Shown here: piece after piece, positions 7,529 through 16,670 of the stretch | Position numbering within the stretch: the stretch's first letter is position 1 | How the letters are laid out: each line of letters begins with the position of its first letter | Assembly (NCBI GenBank): GCA_937890005.1 | Contig: CALBZA010000026.1 | Coordinates: forward strand, 12,617-76,616 | Source: an uncultured Verrucomicrobia subdivision 3 bacterium | GTDB lineage: Bacteria; Verrucomicrobiota; Verrucomicrobiia; Limisphaerales; DASXHY01 | DNA: 64,000 bases | Direction: 5' to 3' | Notes under the pieces: model-generated | Databases searched by the model: none | What the model saw: only the letters and a program-made list of their open reading frames with translations | What the model was told of the DNA's origin: nothing | Position numbers and translations under genes: made by a program

Positions 7529-8560
7529 ATGACACTCAAACAAATCTATAAAAAGACTTGCTCCGAATATTTTTCAATTCCAGATGAGGAAACAGAGTCT
7601 GCATTCGGCCAGCGCAAGCCGATAGGAGGAGATGTTCTGAACAGAAGCCCAGCCAAAGAAAAGTTCTACCAAGAGCATCTGCGCTACACGGAAATTGTGC
7701 CTTCTATCGAACACACAGAGATAGGTGAGGACGTCGTGTTGCGACGATTCATGGATTTGCCAAAATTCATCGACCTCATTGTCAATAAGCGACTGTTACT
7801 GCCGACTGTCAAAAAACTGCAAGAGGGAGACCCACATGAATGTGAGGCATCACCAGACTACAGCAGAATTTCAGATGATGCTTTGAAAAAAAGTATTTTG
7901 GATTTGGCAGAGGAATACGTCACAGAAGCAGACTTGAATTTATGGCGCCCGCTACAGTTTGACTTGCTTGTCCTTGGCCAACGCCAACCAGTCACCAAGA
8001 GCTCTGTGAGTGAAGTCCTAGACAAGATGTCTCAAGACGAGCTTAGGCAGGCTGCGTGGTGTGTTGAGCACAGGAGATTGCAAGATGAGCTTTGCTGCAA
8101 TTGTTGGTATGATAGCGAACTGGAATCCGATGCCATGTGGAGGCTCTATTGCGACCGTGTAGGAGTTTCCATCGCAACCACGGTAAAAACTTTGCAGAGA
8201 TCGATTAAATGTGAAGTTCCAATGATATTCAAAGACCGCATGAAACTGCATCTCGCAAAGGTGACCTACAGCGATGCTTCAACAGTTTCAGATGCCCCAT
8301 CGTGGTTGATTAAGAGGTCCGCATTCAGACATGAACATGAAGTTCGCTTTTTCATCGATTATCCATTCCCTCGAAACGAAGGTTTTGTACTAACAGTTGA
8401 ACCTTTGACACTGATAGAGGAAATGACGGTTTCTCCCTATGCACCGCGCTGGCAGGCTAACGCAATTGAAGCCATGGCCCGCCGAATTCTAGGAGACGGA
8501 CTGAAAATCAAAGCATCAAAGCATCGCAACTCACTGAAGCCGCCTTGGCCTCAACGTTAA
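7529..8560 (+). CDS. DUF2971-family protein
   Basis: 343 residues. Features matching DUF2971: an early basic/aromatic segment (LRRFMDLPKFIDLIVNKRLL) followed by a 'GDPHEC' motif where the family usually has N-DP-E; a central CCNCWYD then 'MWRLYCDRVGVSIATT', the usual MW-x-x-Y-...-G segment; later 'FRHEHEVRFFIDYP', matching the family's E-x-E-(Y/V)-R pattern. Base composition is visibly more AT-rich than the flanking host genes, indicating transfer. DUF2971 proteins are often found in defence islands and mobile elements; biochemical function is unknown to me. It is the only gene between the two yjbQ 3' copies, and its stop codon directly abuts the second copy. Confidence 0.7.
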   Translation: MTLKQIYKKTCSEYFSIPDEETESAFGQRKPIGGDVLNRSPAKEKFYQEHLRYTEIVPSIEHTEIGEDVVLRRFMDLPKFIDLIVNKRLLLPTVKKLQEGDPHECEASPDYSRISDDALKKSILDLAEEYVTEADLNLWRPLQFDLLVLGQRQPVTKSSVSEVLDKMSQDELRQAAWCVEHRRLQDELCCNCWYDSELESDAMWRLYCDRVGVSIATTVKTLQRSIKCEVPMIFKDRMKLHLAKVTYSDASTVSDAPSWLIKRSAFRHEHEVRFFIDYPFPRNEGFVLTVEPLTLIEEMTVSPYAPRWQANAIEAMARRILGDGLKIKASKHRNSLKPPWPQR

Positions 8561-8840
8561 GGCGAGCGTTTACATCAATGACGCCGAGGATGGATTAATT
8601 CACGATTACGACGTCTGGCTGGAGAAACTCGCGCCCCACGCGCCGACGTCGCAGTATCATCACAATCGCACCGGCGAGGACAATGCCGACGCGCACATGA
8701 AACGCCAGATCATGGGACGGGAAGTCGTCGTCGCGATCACCAAAGGAAAGCTCGACCTCGGACCCTGGGAACAGATCTTCTACGGCGAATTCGACGGCCG
8801 CCGCCGAAAACGTGTTCTCGTGAAAATCATTGGCGAATAA
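8561..8840 (+). pseudogene. yjbQ: yjbQ 3' fragment, copy 2
   Basis: Starts at the base after the DUF2971 stop and runs in frame to TAA 8838-8840, encoding the same last 93 residues of YjbQ as copy 1. No start codon or N-terminal part is present. It is followed by unrelated intergenic sequence, so it is probably the displaced host gene end. Two mismatches to copy 1. Confidence 0.85.
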
Positions 8841-8866
8841 CTCGCTCCCGGAAAACGAACGTTGCT

Positions 8867-8883
8867 GCGGGTCACAGACCCGC
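8867..8883. repeat. Short palindrome after yjbQ copy 2
   Basis: GCGGGTC-ACA-GACCCGC, 7-bp arms, 3-nt loop. No T-run directly follows, so it is not a clear terminator. The remaining intergenic stretch to 9044 is T-rich around 8918-8955 but holds no gene I can support. Confidence 0.6.
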
Positions 8884-9044
8884 GCTCCTGTGACGGTCCA
8901 CTGAGCGGCGCTTTGCATTTTTTGCCCTGCTTTCCCGGCTGTTTTTTGTCCTTTCCTGAAAATAAATTCATCTAAGCCCGGCCATGATCGCGCCGATAGT
9001 AGGGAGGTCGGCTCCTGACATGGACCGCATGGCAGTTAGATGAA

Positions 9045-11681
9045 ATGCATTTGAATATGGAAAGCCGACGGATTCTGGTCGTGGATGACAATCCCGCCAT
9101 TCATCAGGATTTCCGCAAAATCCTGGGGCAGGACGTGCCCGGCCTGAATGAACTGCAATCGACCGAAGCCGCCTTGTTCGGCGACACCGACTTCGAACCC
9201 GAAGAAACCCGATACGAACTCGACTCGGCGTTTCAGGGTGAACAAGCGCTCGAAATGGTCAGGAAAGCTGTTCAAGAAGGCCGTCCTTACGCGATGGCCT
9301 TCGTGGACATGCGGATGCCGCCCGGCTGGGATGGCGTCGAGACGACCGTGAGATTGTGGGAGGTCGATCCGCACCTTCAAATTGCGTTCTGCACGGCGTA
9401 TTCCGATTACTCCTGGAAATCAGTGCGCACGAAGCTCTCCAAGGTGGACAGTTTCGTAATTCTCAAAAAACCTTTCGAGACGGTGGAAGTCCTTCAACTG
9501 GCCGACGCCTTCTCGACCAAGCGGCGTCTTTCAGTCGAAACCGAATTACATCTCCGCGAACTGCGCGAAAGCCAGGAACGCTATCACCTTTTGACCAATG
9601 CGGTACCCGCCGGGGTTTGGACTGCGAACAGCAACGGTGAAGGCGACTATGTGAACAAACAGCTGAAGGAATACTGCGGCTGGTCACACGATCACATGGG
9701 AGGCGCGGCGTGGCAGGAGCATATTCATCCGGACGATTACCCAGCCACGATCGAGACATGGCGAAAATCGCTGGCGAGTGGCGGCGTCTTTGAAAGCGAA
9801 TTCCGTTTTCGAAAGGCGAACGGTGAATATCACTGGCACCTTTCACGCGCGCAACCGTTTCGCGGCCCGGATGGCAGCATCCTCCAATGGGTCGGCACAC
9901 TCACAGACATCGAGGCGCAGAAACAGCTCGAACAAACACTGCGGGACTCCAAATCCGAACTTGAGGCTCGCGTCGCCGAACGCACGAACGCTCTCGCACG
10001 GGAACGTGATCTTCTGATGGCTCTGATGGAGCACGCGCCGGACTCGATTTATTTCAAGGACGCCTCGTTCCGTTATACGCGCATCAACAAATCCTTCGCA
10101 CACCTTTTGGGACTCAACGATCCCGCCGAGGCTGTCGGCAAAACGCTTCAAGAGTGTTGTCCGCACAGCAGCAACGTGCAGGACATCGTGCACGAAGAAC
10201 GAATGGCCGTGACGGGCGAACCGATCGTGGACTGGCGCATGCCGATCCGCTCGCCGTCGGGAAAGATCGTCTGGATTTCAAACACGAAGGTTCCTCTCAG
10301 AGATCGCGAGGGCAAGTTCGTCGGCATCGTTGGAATCGCCCGCGACATCACGGAACGCAAATTGTTCGAAGAAGAACTCGCATATGAACGCGAACTGCTC
10401 CGGACACTTCTCGACAGTTCGCCGGACTTCATCTTTTTCAAGGACACGGAATCCCGGTTCCTCCGCTGCAGCCAGACGCTGGCGGAACAATTCGGCACCA
10501 CGCCGGAGCAGATCATTGGAAAAAAATCCTCCGACTTCCTCGAAAGCGAACACGGCGAAGACTCCTACAATGACGAGCAGCGGATTATCGAGACCGGAGA
10601 ATCAATCGTCGGAAAACTCGAACAGCTGAGACTGAAAGGCAGCAGCGAGCTCCGATGGATTCTCACGAGCAAGATGCCGCTCCGGAATGCGGAGGGAAAA
10701 ATCATCGGCACGTTCGGCATTTCGAAGGACATCACCGAGATCAAGGAAAACGAGCGCGCGCGCCAGATGATGGAACTTCAGCTGCGCCAGGGACAGAAGC
10801 TCGAGGCCATCGGCCAGCTCGCCGCCGGCATCGCGCACGAGATCAACACGCCGACACAATACGTTGCCGACAACACGCGGTTCCTTCGCGATTCCTTCGC
10901 CAGCATCTTCAATGTCCTGAACGTCGGCAAGGAACTGCTTGAGGCCACCCAGAAAGGAACTGTCACTGACGTTCTCGTTCGGAACGTCGAAGCCACGATC
11001 CACTCCGCCGACCTCGACTATCTGTCAGAACAAATTCCCGCTGCGATTCGCGAAACGCTGGAAGGTGTTGAGCGCGTCACGAAAATCGTCCGTGCGATGA
11101 AGGAATTCTCGCATCCCGGCGGCAAGGACAAATCGCCCGCGGACCTGAACAAAGCGATTGAAACAACCGTCACCGTTGCACGCAACGAGTGGAAGTATGT
11201 CGCCGACATGGTGCTGGAACTGGATCCCGCCCTGCCACAGATCCCCTGTTTCATCGGTGAATTCAACCAGATCGTGCTGAACCTCGTCGTCAACGCGGCC
11301 CATGCAATCAGCGACGTTGTGAAACAGAAGCCGGGAACGAAAGGCACGATCACCGTCAGCACGCGACGCGATGGGGATTGCGTTGAATTGCGTGTGAGCG
11401 ACACGGGAACCGGCATCCCCGAGTCCGCGCGAGGTCGAATCTTTGAACCCTTCTTCACGACGAAGAATGTCGGCAAGGGCTCCGGCCAGGGGCTTTCGAT
11501 CGTTTACGGAAGCGTCGTGAACAAGCACAACGGAACAATTCATTTCGAGACCGAAACCGGCAAGGGAACGACATTCATCATCCGACTGCCGATCGCCCCG
11601 TCGTCCGAATTGAAATCAGGCCACGTTGGACGCGCACCGGCGGTTCATCTCAACAAACTTCCCCAGCCCGCCCATTCATGA
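9045..11681 (+). CDS. REC-PAS-PAS-PAS hybrid histidine kinase
   Basis: 878 residues, no transmembrane segment, so probably cytoplasmic. REC domain at 1-160 with VVDDN, phospho-acceptor Asp88 in FVDMRMPP and the conserved Lys in LKKPF. Three PAS/PAC modules follow (about 180-290, 325-440, 450-570), ending in GTLTDIE, GIARDITERK and GISKDITEIK. HisKA region with AAGIAHEIN (His near 598), then HATPase boxes: N-box NQIVLNLVVNAAH, G1 SDTGTGIPE, F-box FEPFFTTK, and GKGSGQGLS. Start could also be ATG 9057. Overlaps the next gene by 4 bp (ATGA), and all three genes of this unit carry REC domains, suggesting a phosphorelay. Confidence 0.9.
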   Translation: MHLNMESRRILVVDDNPAIHQDFRKILGQDVPGLNELQSTEAALFGDTDFEPEETRYELDSAFQGEQALEMVRKAVQEGRPYAMAFVDMRMPPGWDGVETTVRLWEVDPHLQIAFCTAYSDYSWKSVRTKLSKVDSFVILKKPFETVEVLQLADAFSTKRRLSVETELHLRELRESQERYHLLTNAVPAGVWTANSNGEGDYVNKQLKEYCGWSHDHMGGAAWQEHIHPDDYPATIETWRKSLASGGVFESEFRFRKANGEYHWHLSRAQPFRGPDGSILQWVGTLTDIEAQKQLEQTLRDSKSELEARVAERTNALARERDLLMALMEHAPDSIYFKDASFRYTRINKSFAHLLGLNDPAEAVGKTLQECCPHSSNVQDIVHEERMAVTGEPIVDWRMPIRSPSGKIVWISNTKVPLRDREGKFVGIVGIARDITERKLFEEELAYERELLRTLLDSSPDFIFFKDTESRFLRCSQTLAEQFGTTPEQIIGKKSSDFLESEHGEDSYNDEQRIIETGESIVGKLEQLRLKGSSELRWILTSKMPLRNAEGKIIGTFGISKDITEIKENERARQMMELQLRQGQKLEAIGQLAAGIAHEINTPTQYVADNTRFLRDSFASIFNVLNVGKELLEATQKGTVTDVLVRNVEATIHSADLDYLSEQIPAAIRETLEGVERVTKIVRAMKEFSHPGGKDKSPADLNKAIETTVTVARNEWKYVADMVLELDPALPQIPCFIGEFNQIVLNLVVNAAHAISDVVKQKPGTKGTITVSTRRDGDCVELRVSDTGTGIPESARGRIFEPFFTTKNVGKGSGQGLSIVYGSVVNKHNGTIHFETETGKGTTFIIRLPIAPSSELKSGHVGRAPAVHLNKLPQPAHS

Positions 11682-12874
11682 AGCAGCTTCTTTTTGTCGA
11701 TGACGAACCCCGCATTCTCCAGGCGCTCCAACGCCAGCTTTACGGAATGCGGAATGAATGGAATATGCATTTTGCCGAGAGCGGCGCCAAAGCCCTCGAA
11801 CTTCTCCAGTCAACTTCGGTCGATGTGATCGTCACCGACATGATGATGGCGGGCATGGATGGTGCGCAGTTGCTGGACGAAGTGATGGTCCGGTATCCGA
11901 ATACCGTGCGGATGGTCCTCTCCGGTCACGCAGATCGGGAATCCGTGCTGCGCCTGGTCGGTCCGGCGCATCAATATCTTTCCAAACCGTGCGACGCCGA
12001 CGAGTTGCGCGATGCCATCAACCGCGCATTCGCGCTTCGCGACCTTCTGGCCGACCAACGCCTCAAGCAACTCGCCGCCCGGTTGCGCGCGCTGCCGGTG
12101 CTCCCAACGCTTCACATGCAGCTCACGGATGAACTGCGGAAGGAAGAACCGTCGCTCGAGCGCGTCGGCGAAATCATCGGACAGGATCTCGCGATGACCG
12201 CGAAGATTCTGCAGCTCGTCAACTCCGCGTTCTTCGGCCTTCCCCAGCAGCTTTCCGGTCCGGCAGACGCTGTGATGTATTTGGGACTTTCGACCATTCG
12301 CGCGCTTGTGCTGTCGTTGCAGGTCTTTTCGCAATTCGATCAGAAATCCATTCCGACCTTCTCCATTGAAGGCCTCACGCAGCACTGCTGCACCACGGCG
12401 GCGTTCGCGCGCCGGATTTCCGAAGTCGAACATTCGGGAAAGAAGCACGAAGACCAGTGTTTCCTGGCCGGGATGCTGCACGATGTCGGCAAACTGGTGC
12501 TCGCGCATGGTTTGCCGGAGGAATACAGCCGGGTGCTGGAAACCGCGGCGGCGGAAAACATCCCTCTGCAGGAAGCCGAAATCGCTCAGTTTGGCGCGAC
12601 GCACTCCGAGGTTGGTGCCTACCTGCTCGGTCTGTGGGGCCTGCCGAATCCGATCGTGGAGGCGGTTGCCCTGCATCATCACCCCGAACAGGCCAGTGGC
12701 AAAGGCTTCTCGCCGCTCGTCGCGGTGCACGTCGCAAATGTTCTCGCCACGGAAAATTCAGGCCAGACCTTGCACGACGCCTCCATCCGGATCAACATGG
12801 CGGCTCTTGAGAAACTCGGAGTTCACGACCGGCTTCCGGCCTGGAGAGAACGCTGTTTCGATGACGGACTGTAA
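11678..12874 (+). CDS. REC-HDOD response regulator
   Basis: 398 residues. REC domain 1-125: FVDDE, acceptor Asp54 in VIVTDMMMAG, Ser/Thr in LSGHAD and Lys in LSKPCD. HDOD domain about 140-340: LPVLPTLHMQL, then GQDLAMTAKILQLVNSAFFG, the family hallmark, and a later HDVGKLVL. HDOD proteins act in signal output without proven hydrolase activity and are common in chemosensory and regulatory networks. Translationally coupled to the kinase upstream and 12 bp from the next gene. Confidence 0.9.
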   Translation: MKQLLFVDDEPRILQALQRQLYGMRNEWNMHFAESGAKALELLQSTSVDVIVTDMMMAGMDGAQLLDEVMVRYPNTVRMVLSGHADRESVLRLVGPAHQYLSKPCDADELRDAINRAFALRDLLADQRLKQLAARLRALPVLPTLHMQLTDELRKEEPSLERVGEIIGQDLAMTAKILQLVNSAFFGLPQQLSGPADAVMYLGLSTIRALVLSLQVFSQFDQKSIPTFSIEGLTQHCCTTAAFARRISEVEHSGKKHEDQCFLAGMLHDVGKLVLAHGLPEEYSRVLETAAAENIPLQEAEIAQFGATHSEVGAYLLGLWGLPNPIVEAVALHHHPEQASGKGFSPLVAVHVANVLATENSGQTLHDASIRINMAALEKLGVHDRLPAWRERCFDDGL

Positions 12875-12886
12875 TGCCTTTGATCC

Positions 12887-14041
12887 ATGAGCGACCGCAT
12901 TCTTTTTGTTGACGACGATCCGCATCTGCTTGCGGCCTGCGAACGCAGTTATCGCCGGCGCTTCAAGCTCGACACCGCCGATGGCGGCGAGGCGGGCCTG
13001 AAAAAAGTTCAGGAAAACGGCCCGTATGCCGTGGTGATTTCGGATCGCCAGATGCCGGGCATGGATGGCATCCAGTTCCTCACCCAGGTGCGCCAGCGCG
13101 AACCGGACACCGTGCGCATCATGCTCACGGGAAACGTCGATCTCGAACACGCCGTCCGCGTGGTGAACGAAGGAAACATTTTCCGTTTCCTCATCAAGCC
13201 ATGTCCGCCGGACATTCTCACCAAGGCGATCGAGGATGGACTCGCGCAACATCAACTGGTGCTCGCCGAGCGGGAACTCCTGAACAAGACGCTGAGCGGA
13301 AGCGTGAAGCTGCTCACGGACATTCTCTCCATGATGGATGCGAGATCATTCGGCCACACCGAAAAGACGCGCGCGCTGATGAACGAAATCGCCGGGAAGA
13401 TGTCGCTGCAAAATACGTGGGAGATGAACATCGCCGCGATGCTCGCCCCGATCGGGCTCGTCACGCTCCCGCCCGAAACCGTCGTCAAATCCCGCGCCGG
13501 CCAGGTGCTTTCAAAACTTGAGGAACAGATGGTCGCCTCCGCGCCCGACACCGCGGCGCGATTGCTTTCGAACATTCCCAGGCTCGAAGGCGTCGCACGC
13601 ATCGCTCATTACCAGCACAAGCGTTTTGACGGCACCGGATTTCCTCCGGACGACGTGAAAGGCGATGCAATCCCCTTCGGCGCGCGGCTCCTGAAAATTG
13701 TTTCCGACCTGACGGGGATGATTGCCGAGGGAAAACTTCCGCTCGCTGCACTTTCCGAAATGCAGCATCGCGCCGGTTGGTACGATCCGAAGCTGATGGC
13801 CGAGGTGCGCGCCTGTTTCGGCGGCGCCGATGTCGATGCCGGAAAAGTGAAGGAGACCGTTGCCGTGCTTGTTCGCGACCTGAACGTCGGGATGGTGCTT
13901 CACTCCAGCGTGATGACGAAGGACGACACGCTCGTTCTCGCCGCAGGGCATCAGATCAACGAAATGAGCCTGGAAAAAATCCAGAATTTCGAACAGCTCT
14001 CCGGCATCAAGGAACCGATCTTCGTCGAAGTCGCAAACTAA
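12887..14041 (+). CDS. REC with degenerate HD-GYP domain (RpfG-like)
   Basis: 384 residues. REC domain 1-120 with FVDDD, Asp53 in VISDRQMPGMDG and Lys in LIKPCPP. The second half resembles HD-GYP: FGHTEKTRALMNEIA, then 'AAMLAPIGLVTLP' where catalytic members have LLHDIGK, and 'HYQHKRFDGTGFP' where they have HHE-x-x-D-G-x-GYP, then GARLLKIVSDL. The HD metal ligands are replaced by Ala-Pro and GYP is GFP, so c-di-GMP hydrolysis is doubtful; a binding or scaffolding role is likelier. Last gene of the three-gene unit. It converges with the cbb3 operon. Confidence 0.85.
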   Translation: MSDRILFVDDDPHLLAACERSYRRRFKLDTADGGEAGLKKVQENGPYAVVISDRQMPGMDGIQFLTQVRQREPDTVRIMLTGNVDLEHAVRVVNEGNIFRFLIKPCPPDILTKAIEDGLAQHQLVLAERELLNKTLSGSVKLLTDILSMMDARSFGHTEKTRALMNEIAGKMSLQNTWEMNIAAMLAPIGLVTLPPETVVKSRAGQVLSKLEEQMVASAPDTAARLLSNIPRLEGVARIAHYQHKRFDGTGFPPDDVKGDAIPFGARLLKIVSDLTGMIAEGKLPLAALSEMQHRAGWYDPKLMAEVRACFGGADVDAGKVKETVAVLVRDLNVGMVLHSSVMTKDDTLVLAAGHQINEMSLEKIQNFEQLSGIKEPIFVEVAN

Positions 14042-14046
14042 CCAGG

Positions 14047-14067
14047 CTTACGCCTCTCGCCTCGCGC
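14047..14067. repeat. Short 7-bp-period array between convergent genes
   Basis: Three adjoining heptamers CTTACGC, CTCTCGC, CTCGCGC in the 39-bp gap between the REC/HD-GYP gene and the cbb3 operon. Three units are weak evidence alone, but the period matches other arrays in the window (46679, 52236, 53464). Confidence 0.35.
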
Positions 14068-14080
14068 CCCGTTTGCCTCT

Positions 14081-14761
14081 TCAGTGGCAACACGATCCCA
14101 TCGCGAGATCCGGACTGAGATACGGAATGCCGAGCGACATTCCGCGAAGGATCAGCAGGGTGGCCAGAAGGAAAACGGAAACTGGAATTGCCTTCACGAG
14201 CTTCAAACGGACTGAAACCGGAATCAGTTTTCCCGACAGGCTGATCGCCAGCATCATGGGAACCGTGCCCGCTCCGAACGCAGCCATGAATCCAGCGCCT
14301 CCCAGAACGTCCCCCGACGTGGTGGCCCCGGCACCCGCCACGTAAACCAGTCCGCACGGCAGCAGGCCGTTCAAGCTTCCGAGCAATGTGAGTGACGCGA
14401 ACGAACGGCGGCGAAGCATCCCCGCCATCCGAACCTTCAGCCAGCCCACGAGAGCGGTGACCGGTTGCCACACGGCCAGCTTGCGTGAGCTGAACAATCC
14501 GACGAGCAACAGCACGCCCAACGCGATCGATGCCCAGCGTTGCACCCCAGCGAGCCAGAAAGTTTTCCCAAGCAGTCCAAATACGATTCCCAGTGCGCAA
14601 TACGTCAGCACACGTCCCAAATTGTAGGCGGCTCGCCCCGCAGCGAAACTGACCGCGCTGCCACCCGTCACCGGAAGCGCCATCGCCAGAGGACCGCACA
14701 TTCCCGCGCAGTGAAGGCTGCCGAGCAGCCCAAGAATGAACGCTGCGAAGTAGTCGGTCAT
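14081..14761 (-). CDS. Sulfite-exporter TauE/SafE-like membrane protein of the cbb3 cluster
   Basis: 226 residues from ATG at 14761. Six or so hydrophobic helices; the N-terminal HCAGMCGPLAMALP motif and the later LLPCGLVYVAGAGA motif are typical of the family found beside cco genes (CcoH/CycZ-type 'urease accessory UreH-like' cluster), thought to act in copper delivery to the oxidase. The Cys and Met residues would suit copper binding. Starts inside the end of the ccoH-like gene (ATGA overlap), last gene of the operon. Ends in SCCH. The longer frame that runs on upstream is out of phase with the neighbouring genes and was discounted. Confidence 0.85.
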   Translation of the reverse strand: MTDYFAAFILGLLGSLHCAGMCGPLAMALPVTGGSAVSFAAGRAAYNLGRVLTYCALGIVFGLLGKTFWLAGVQRWASIALGVLLLVGLFSSRKLAVWQPVTALVGWLKVRMAGMLRRRSFASLTLLGSLNGLLPCGLVYVAGAGATTSGDVLGGAGFMAAFGAGTVPMMLAISLSGKLIPVSVRLKLVKAIPVSVFLLATLLILRGMSLGIPYLSPDLAMGSCCH

Positions 14762-15228
14762 GATGGCCTTGCTTCGACGACAACCTTGCCATCGACGCGA
14801 TAATCGGAGCCGTTTGCCGTCCAATAAACCTTCACCTTCCACAATCCCGGCTGCAGCTGGGCGGCATCGATCGATTGAGTTCCATTGGCGTCCGGCTTCA
14901 GTTCGATGTTCCGATCCAGGCCTGCGGCGGACGGTCTGTAGAGATGAATCCGTCCTTGAGTCGCCCCCTGAACGTGTCCGGCCGGAACAGTTACGACGAT
15001 CTTCTGCTGTTCGCCGTTGTACGCCACACCGGCTTCGTCTCCGAGTTCCTGTCCGCGCTGCATCCGGTCGATCTGGTTTTGAAAGCGGATTTCCTCCTCG
15101 TAGTAGTTGCTGCTGACGAGATCGGAATCGTTCCGGCAGGCGATCACGATCAGTGCAATCGTGCCGCTGATGAAAAGAACGAACGTGAGGATGATGCCGT
15201 AAGGCCAGAGATTGCGTTTGGTGTTCAT
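14758..15228 (-). CDS. ccoH: FixH/CcoH-like assembly protein
   Basis: 156 residues. One N-terminal membrane helix (WPYGIILTFVLFISGTIALI), then SSNYYEEEIRFQNQIDRM, the conserved 'NYY-x-x-x-(I/L)-x-(F/Y)' segment of FixH, and a periplasmic beta-sandwich domain ending GKVVVEARP. FixH/CcoH is needed for cbb3 oxidase assembly and stability. It starts 2 bp after ccoG ends and overlaps the following membrane-protein gene. Confidence 0.85.
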   Translation of the reverse strand: MNTKRNLWPYGIILTFVLFISGTIALIVIACRNDSDLVSSNYYEEEIRFQNQIDRMQRGQELGDEAGVAYNGEQQKIVVTVPAGHVQGATQGRIHLYRPSAAGLDRNIELKPDANGTQSIDAAQLQPGLWKVKVYWTANGSDYRVDGKVVVEARPS

Positions 15229-15230
15229 GT

Positions 15231-16655
15231 TTATTTCGTCTTGAGTCGCGGTCCGATGAACATGGTTTTGAGCGTTTCGACCTTTTTTCCCTCGGCGTAA
15301 ACACCGACCACGAGCGGCGTCTGCCCCGGCTTCATCGCTTCCGGTTCGAGTTCAATCAGCAGCGACGTCTCGGCCAGCTTTCGCGGTTCCACTTCAAATG
15401 GCTGGCTTCCCATCACGCGCAGTTCGCCTTCGATGTTCTCCAGCCTGAACTCAACAGGCATCTGCCGGGCCGTCTTGTTCACAACCTTGACCGTGTAAAG
15501 ATTGCTGAAACGCCCGTCAGGCATCTGCTGGAACAGCGCTCCGGGCGCGCGCAGCAGCGAGGTCTGCAAATCGGACCGGGTGAAGATCAAAAATGTTTCC
15601 AGGCTGATCAGCGCGAGGATGATGCCCGTGTATATCATCAGGCGCGGCGTGACCCTGAGCCGTTCACCGCGCTCGATGCCATTCAGCGACGCGTAGCGGA
15701 TCAATCCCTTCGGCCGGCCGATCTTCGTCATCACGGTGTCGCAGGCGTCAATGCACGCTGTGCAGTTCACACATTCCATCTGGGTGCCGTTCCGGATGTC
15801 GATGCCCGTCGGGCAGACGGCCACGCATTGATTGCAGGAAACACAGTCGCCCAGTCCGTCAGCCTGGCGTTGCTCGACGGTCTGGCTGCGCTTGAACGGG
15901 CCGCGCTTTTCACCCCGCTTGTAATCGTAGGCAACAACGATGCTGTTCTCGTCCAGAAGCGCGGACTGAAACCTTCCGTACGGACAGATAAACGTGCAGG
16001 CCTGTTCGCGGAATCGCGCAAAGATCAGATAAAACACCGCAGTGAACAGCAGCATCGCTGTCAGGCCGGTCAGGTGATTCGCCGGATTGTCGGTGATGAT
16101 CCGGAAGAGCTGGTCCTTGCCGATGATATAGGCGAGCAGCGTGTTTCCAATGATGAATGACAGCGCAAAGAAGATCGTTTGTTTTCCGACCTTCTTCACG
16201 ATTTTTGAAAACGTCCACGGTGCCGCAGCCAGTGCGCGCTGTTGATGCGCATCGCCTTCAATGGCGTATTCGATCTTCCGGAAAACCATTTCCATCAGCA
16301 CCGTCTGGGGACAGGTCCAGCCGCACCAGAGCCGGCCATAGACCGCGGTGAAGATTGCAATGCCGGTGAAGAACACGAGCAATCCGACGGCGAGAATGAT
16401 TCCGTCCTGCGGCCAGAACACCTGTCCGAGAATGACGAACTTGCGTTCGACCAGGTTCATCATGAGGAGCGGCTCGCCGGCAATCTTCACGAACGGTCCG
16501 ATGAACATCACTGCCAGCAGCACCCAGCTCATCCACGTCCGCCAGCGGAAGAACCGGCCATCGACTTTCTTTGGATAAAGCCACTGGCGGCGGCCCTCCT
16601 TGTCGGCGGTGGAGAGTCGGTTGCGAAAATCGTCCTGGGCGGTGTTGTTCATCAC
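15231..16655 (-). CDS. ccoG: Cytochrome c oxidase accessory protein CcoG (RdxA/FixG)
   Basis: 474 residues with several membrane helices. Seen: YGRLWCGWTCPQTV, then FREQACTFICPYGRFQ, and a cytoplasmic 2x[4Fe-4S] domain (CVSCNQCVAVCPTGIDI; CVNCTACIDACD), followed by a periplasmic Ig-like C-terminal domain. CcoG is a Cu(II) reductase-type factor for cbb3 assembly. In the cco operon, 15 bp after ccoP. Two ATGs at the start (16655 and 16652) are both possible. Confidence 0.95.
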   Translation of the reverse strand: MMNNTAQDDFRNRLSTADKEGRRQWLYPKKVDGRFFRWRTWMSWVLLAVMFIGPFVKIAGEPLLMMNLVERKFVILGQVFWPQDGIILAVGLLVFFTGIAIFTAVYGRLWCGWTCPQTVLMEMVFRKIEYAIEGDAHQQRALAAAPWTFSKIVKKVGKQTIFFALSFIIGNTLLAYIIGKDQLFRIITDNPANHLTGLTAMLLFTAVFYLIFARFREQACTFICPYGRFQSALLDENSIVVAYDYKRGEKRGPFKRSQTVEQRQADGLGDCVSCNQCVAVCPTGIDIRNGTQMECVNCTACIDACDTVMTKIGRPKGLIRYASLNGIERGERLRVTPRLMIYTGIILALISLETFLIFTRSDLQTSLLRAPGALFQQMPDGRFSNLYTVKVVNKTARQMPVEFRLENIEGELRVMGSQPFEVEPRKLAETSLLIELEPEAMKPGQTPLVVGVYAEGKKVETLKTMFIGPRLKTK

Positions 16656-16670
16656 GAACGGATTGAGCGG

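Larger units (their letters stand above)
1..8560 (+). mobile_element. Right part of an integrative element / prophage remnant
   Basis: Seen: a plus-strand run of genes with an Abi-alpha-like protein, a small serine recombinase, terminase small- and large-subunit candidates, small unknown proteins and a large serine integrase, ending where the integrase frame meets yjbQ-coding sequence near 7095. A second partial yjbQ copy follows a DUF2971 gene, so the mobile segment may reach 8560. Known: large serine integrases usually sit next to their attachment site. No portal, capsid or tail gene is visible; they may lie to the left of the window, or the element may be a defective prophage or satellite. 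The left end is outside the window. The outer right boundary is inferred. Confidence 0.7.
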
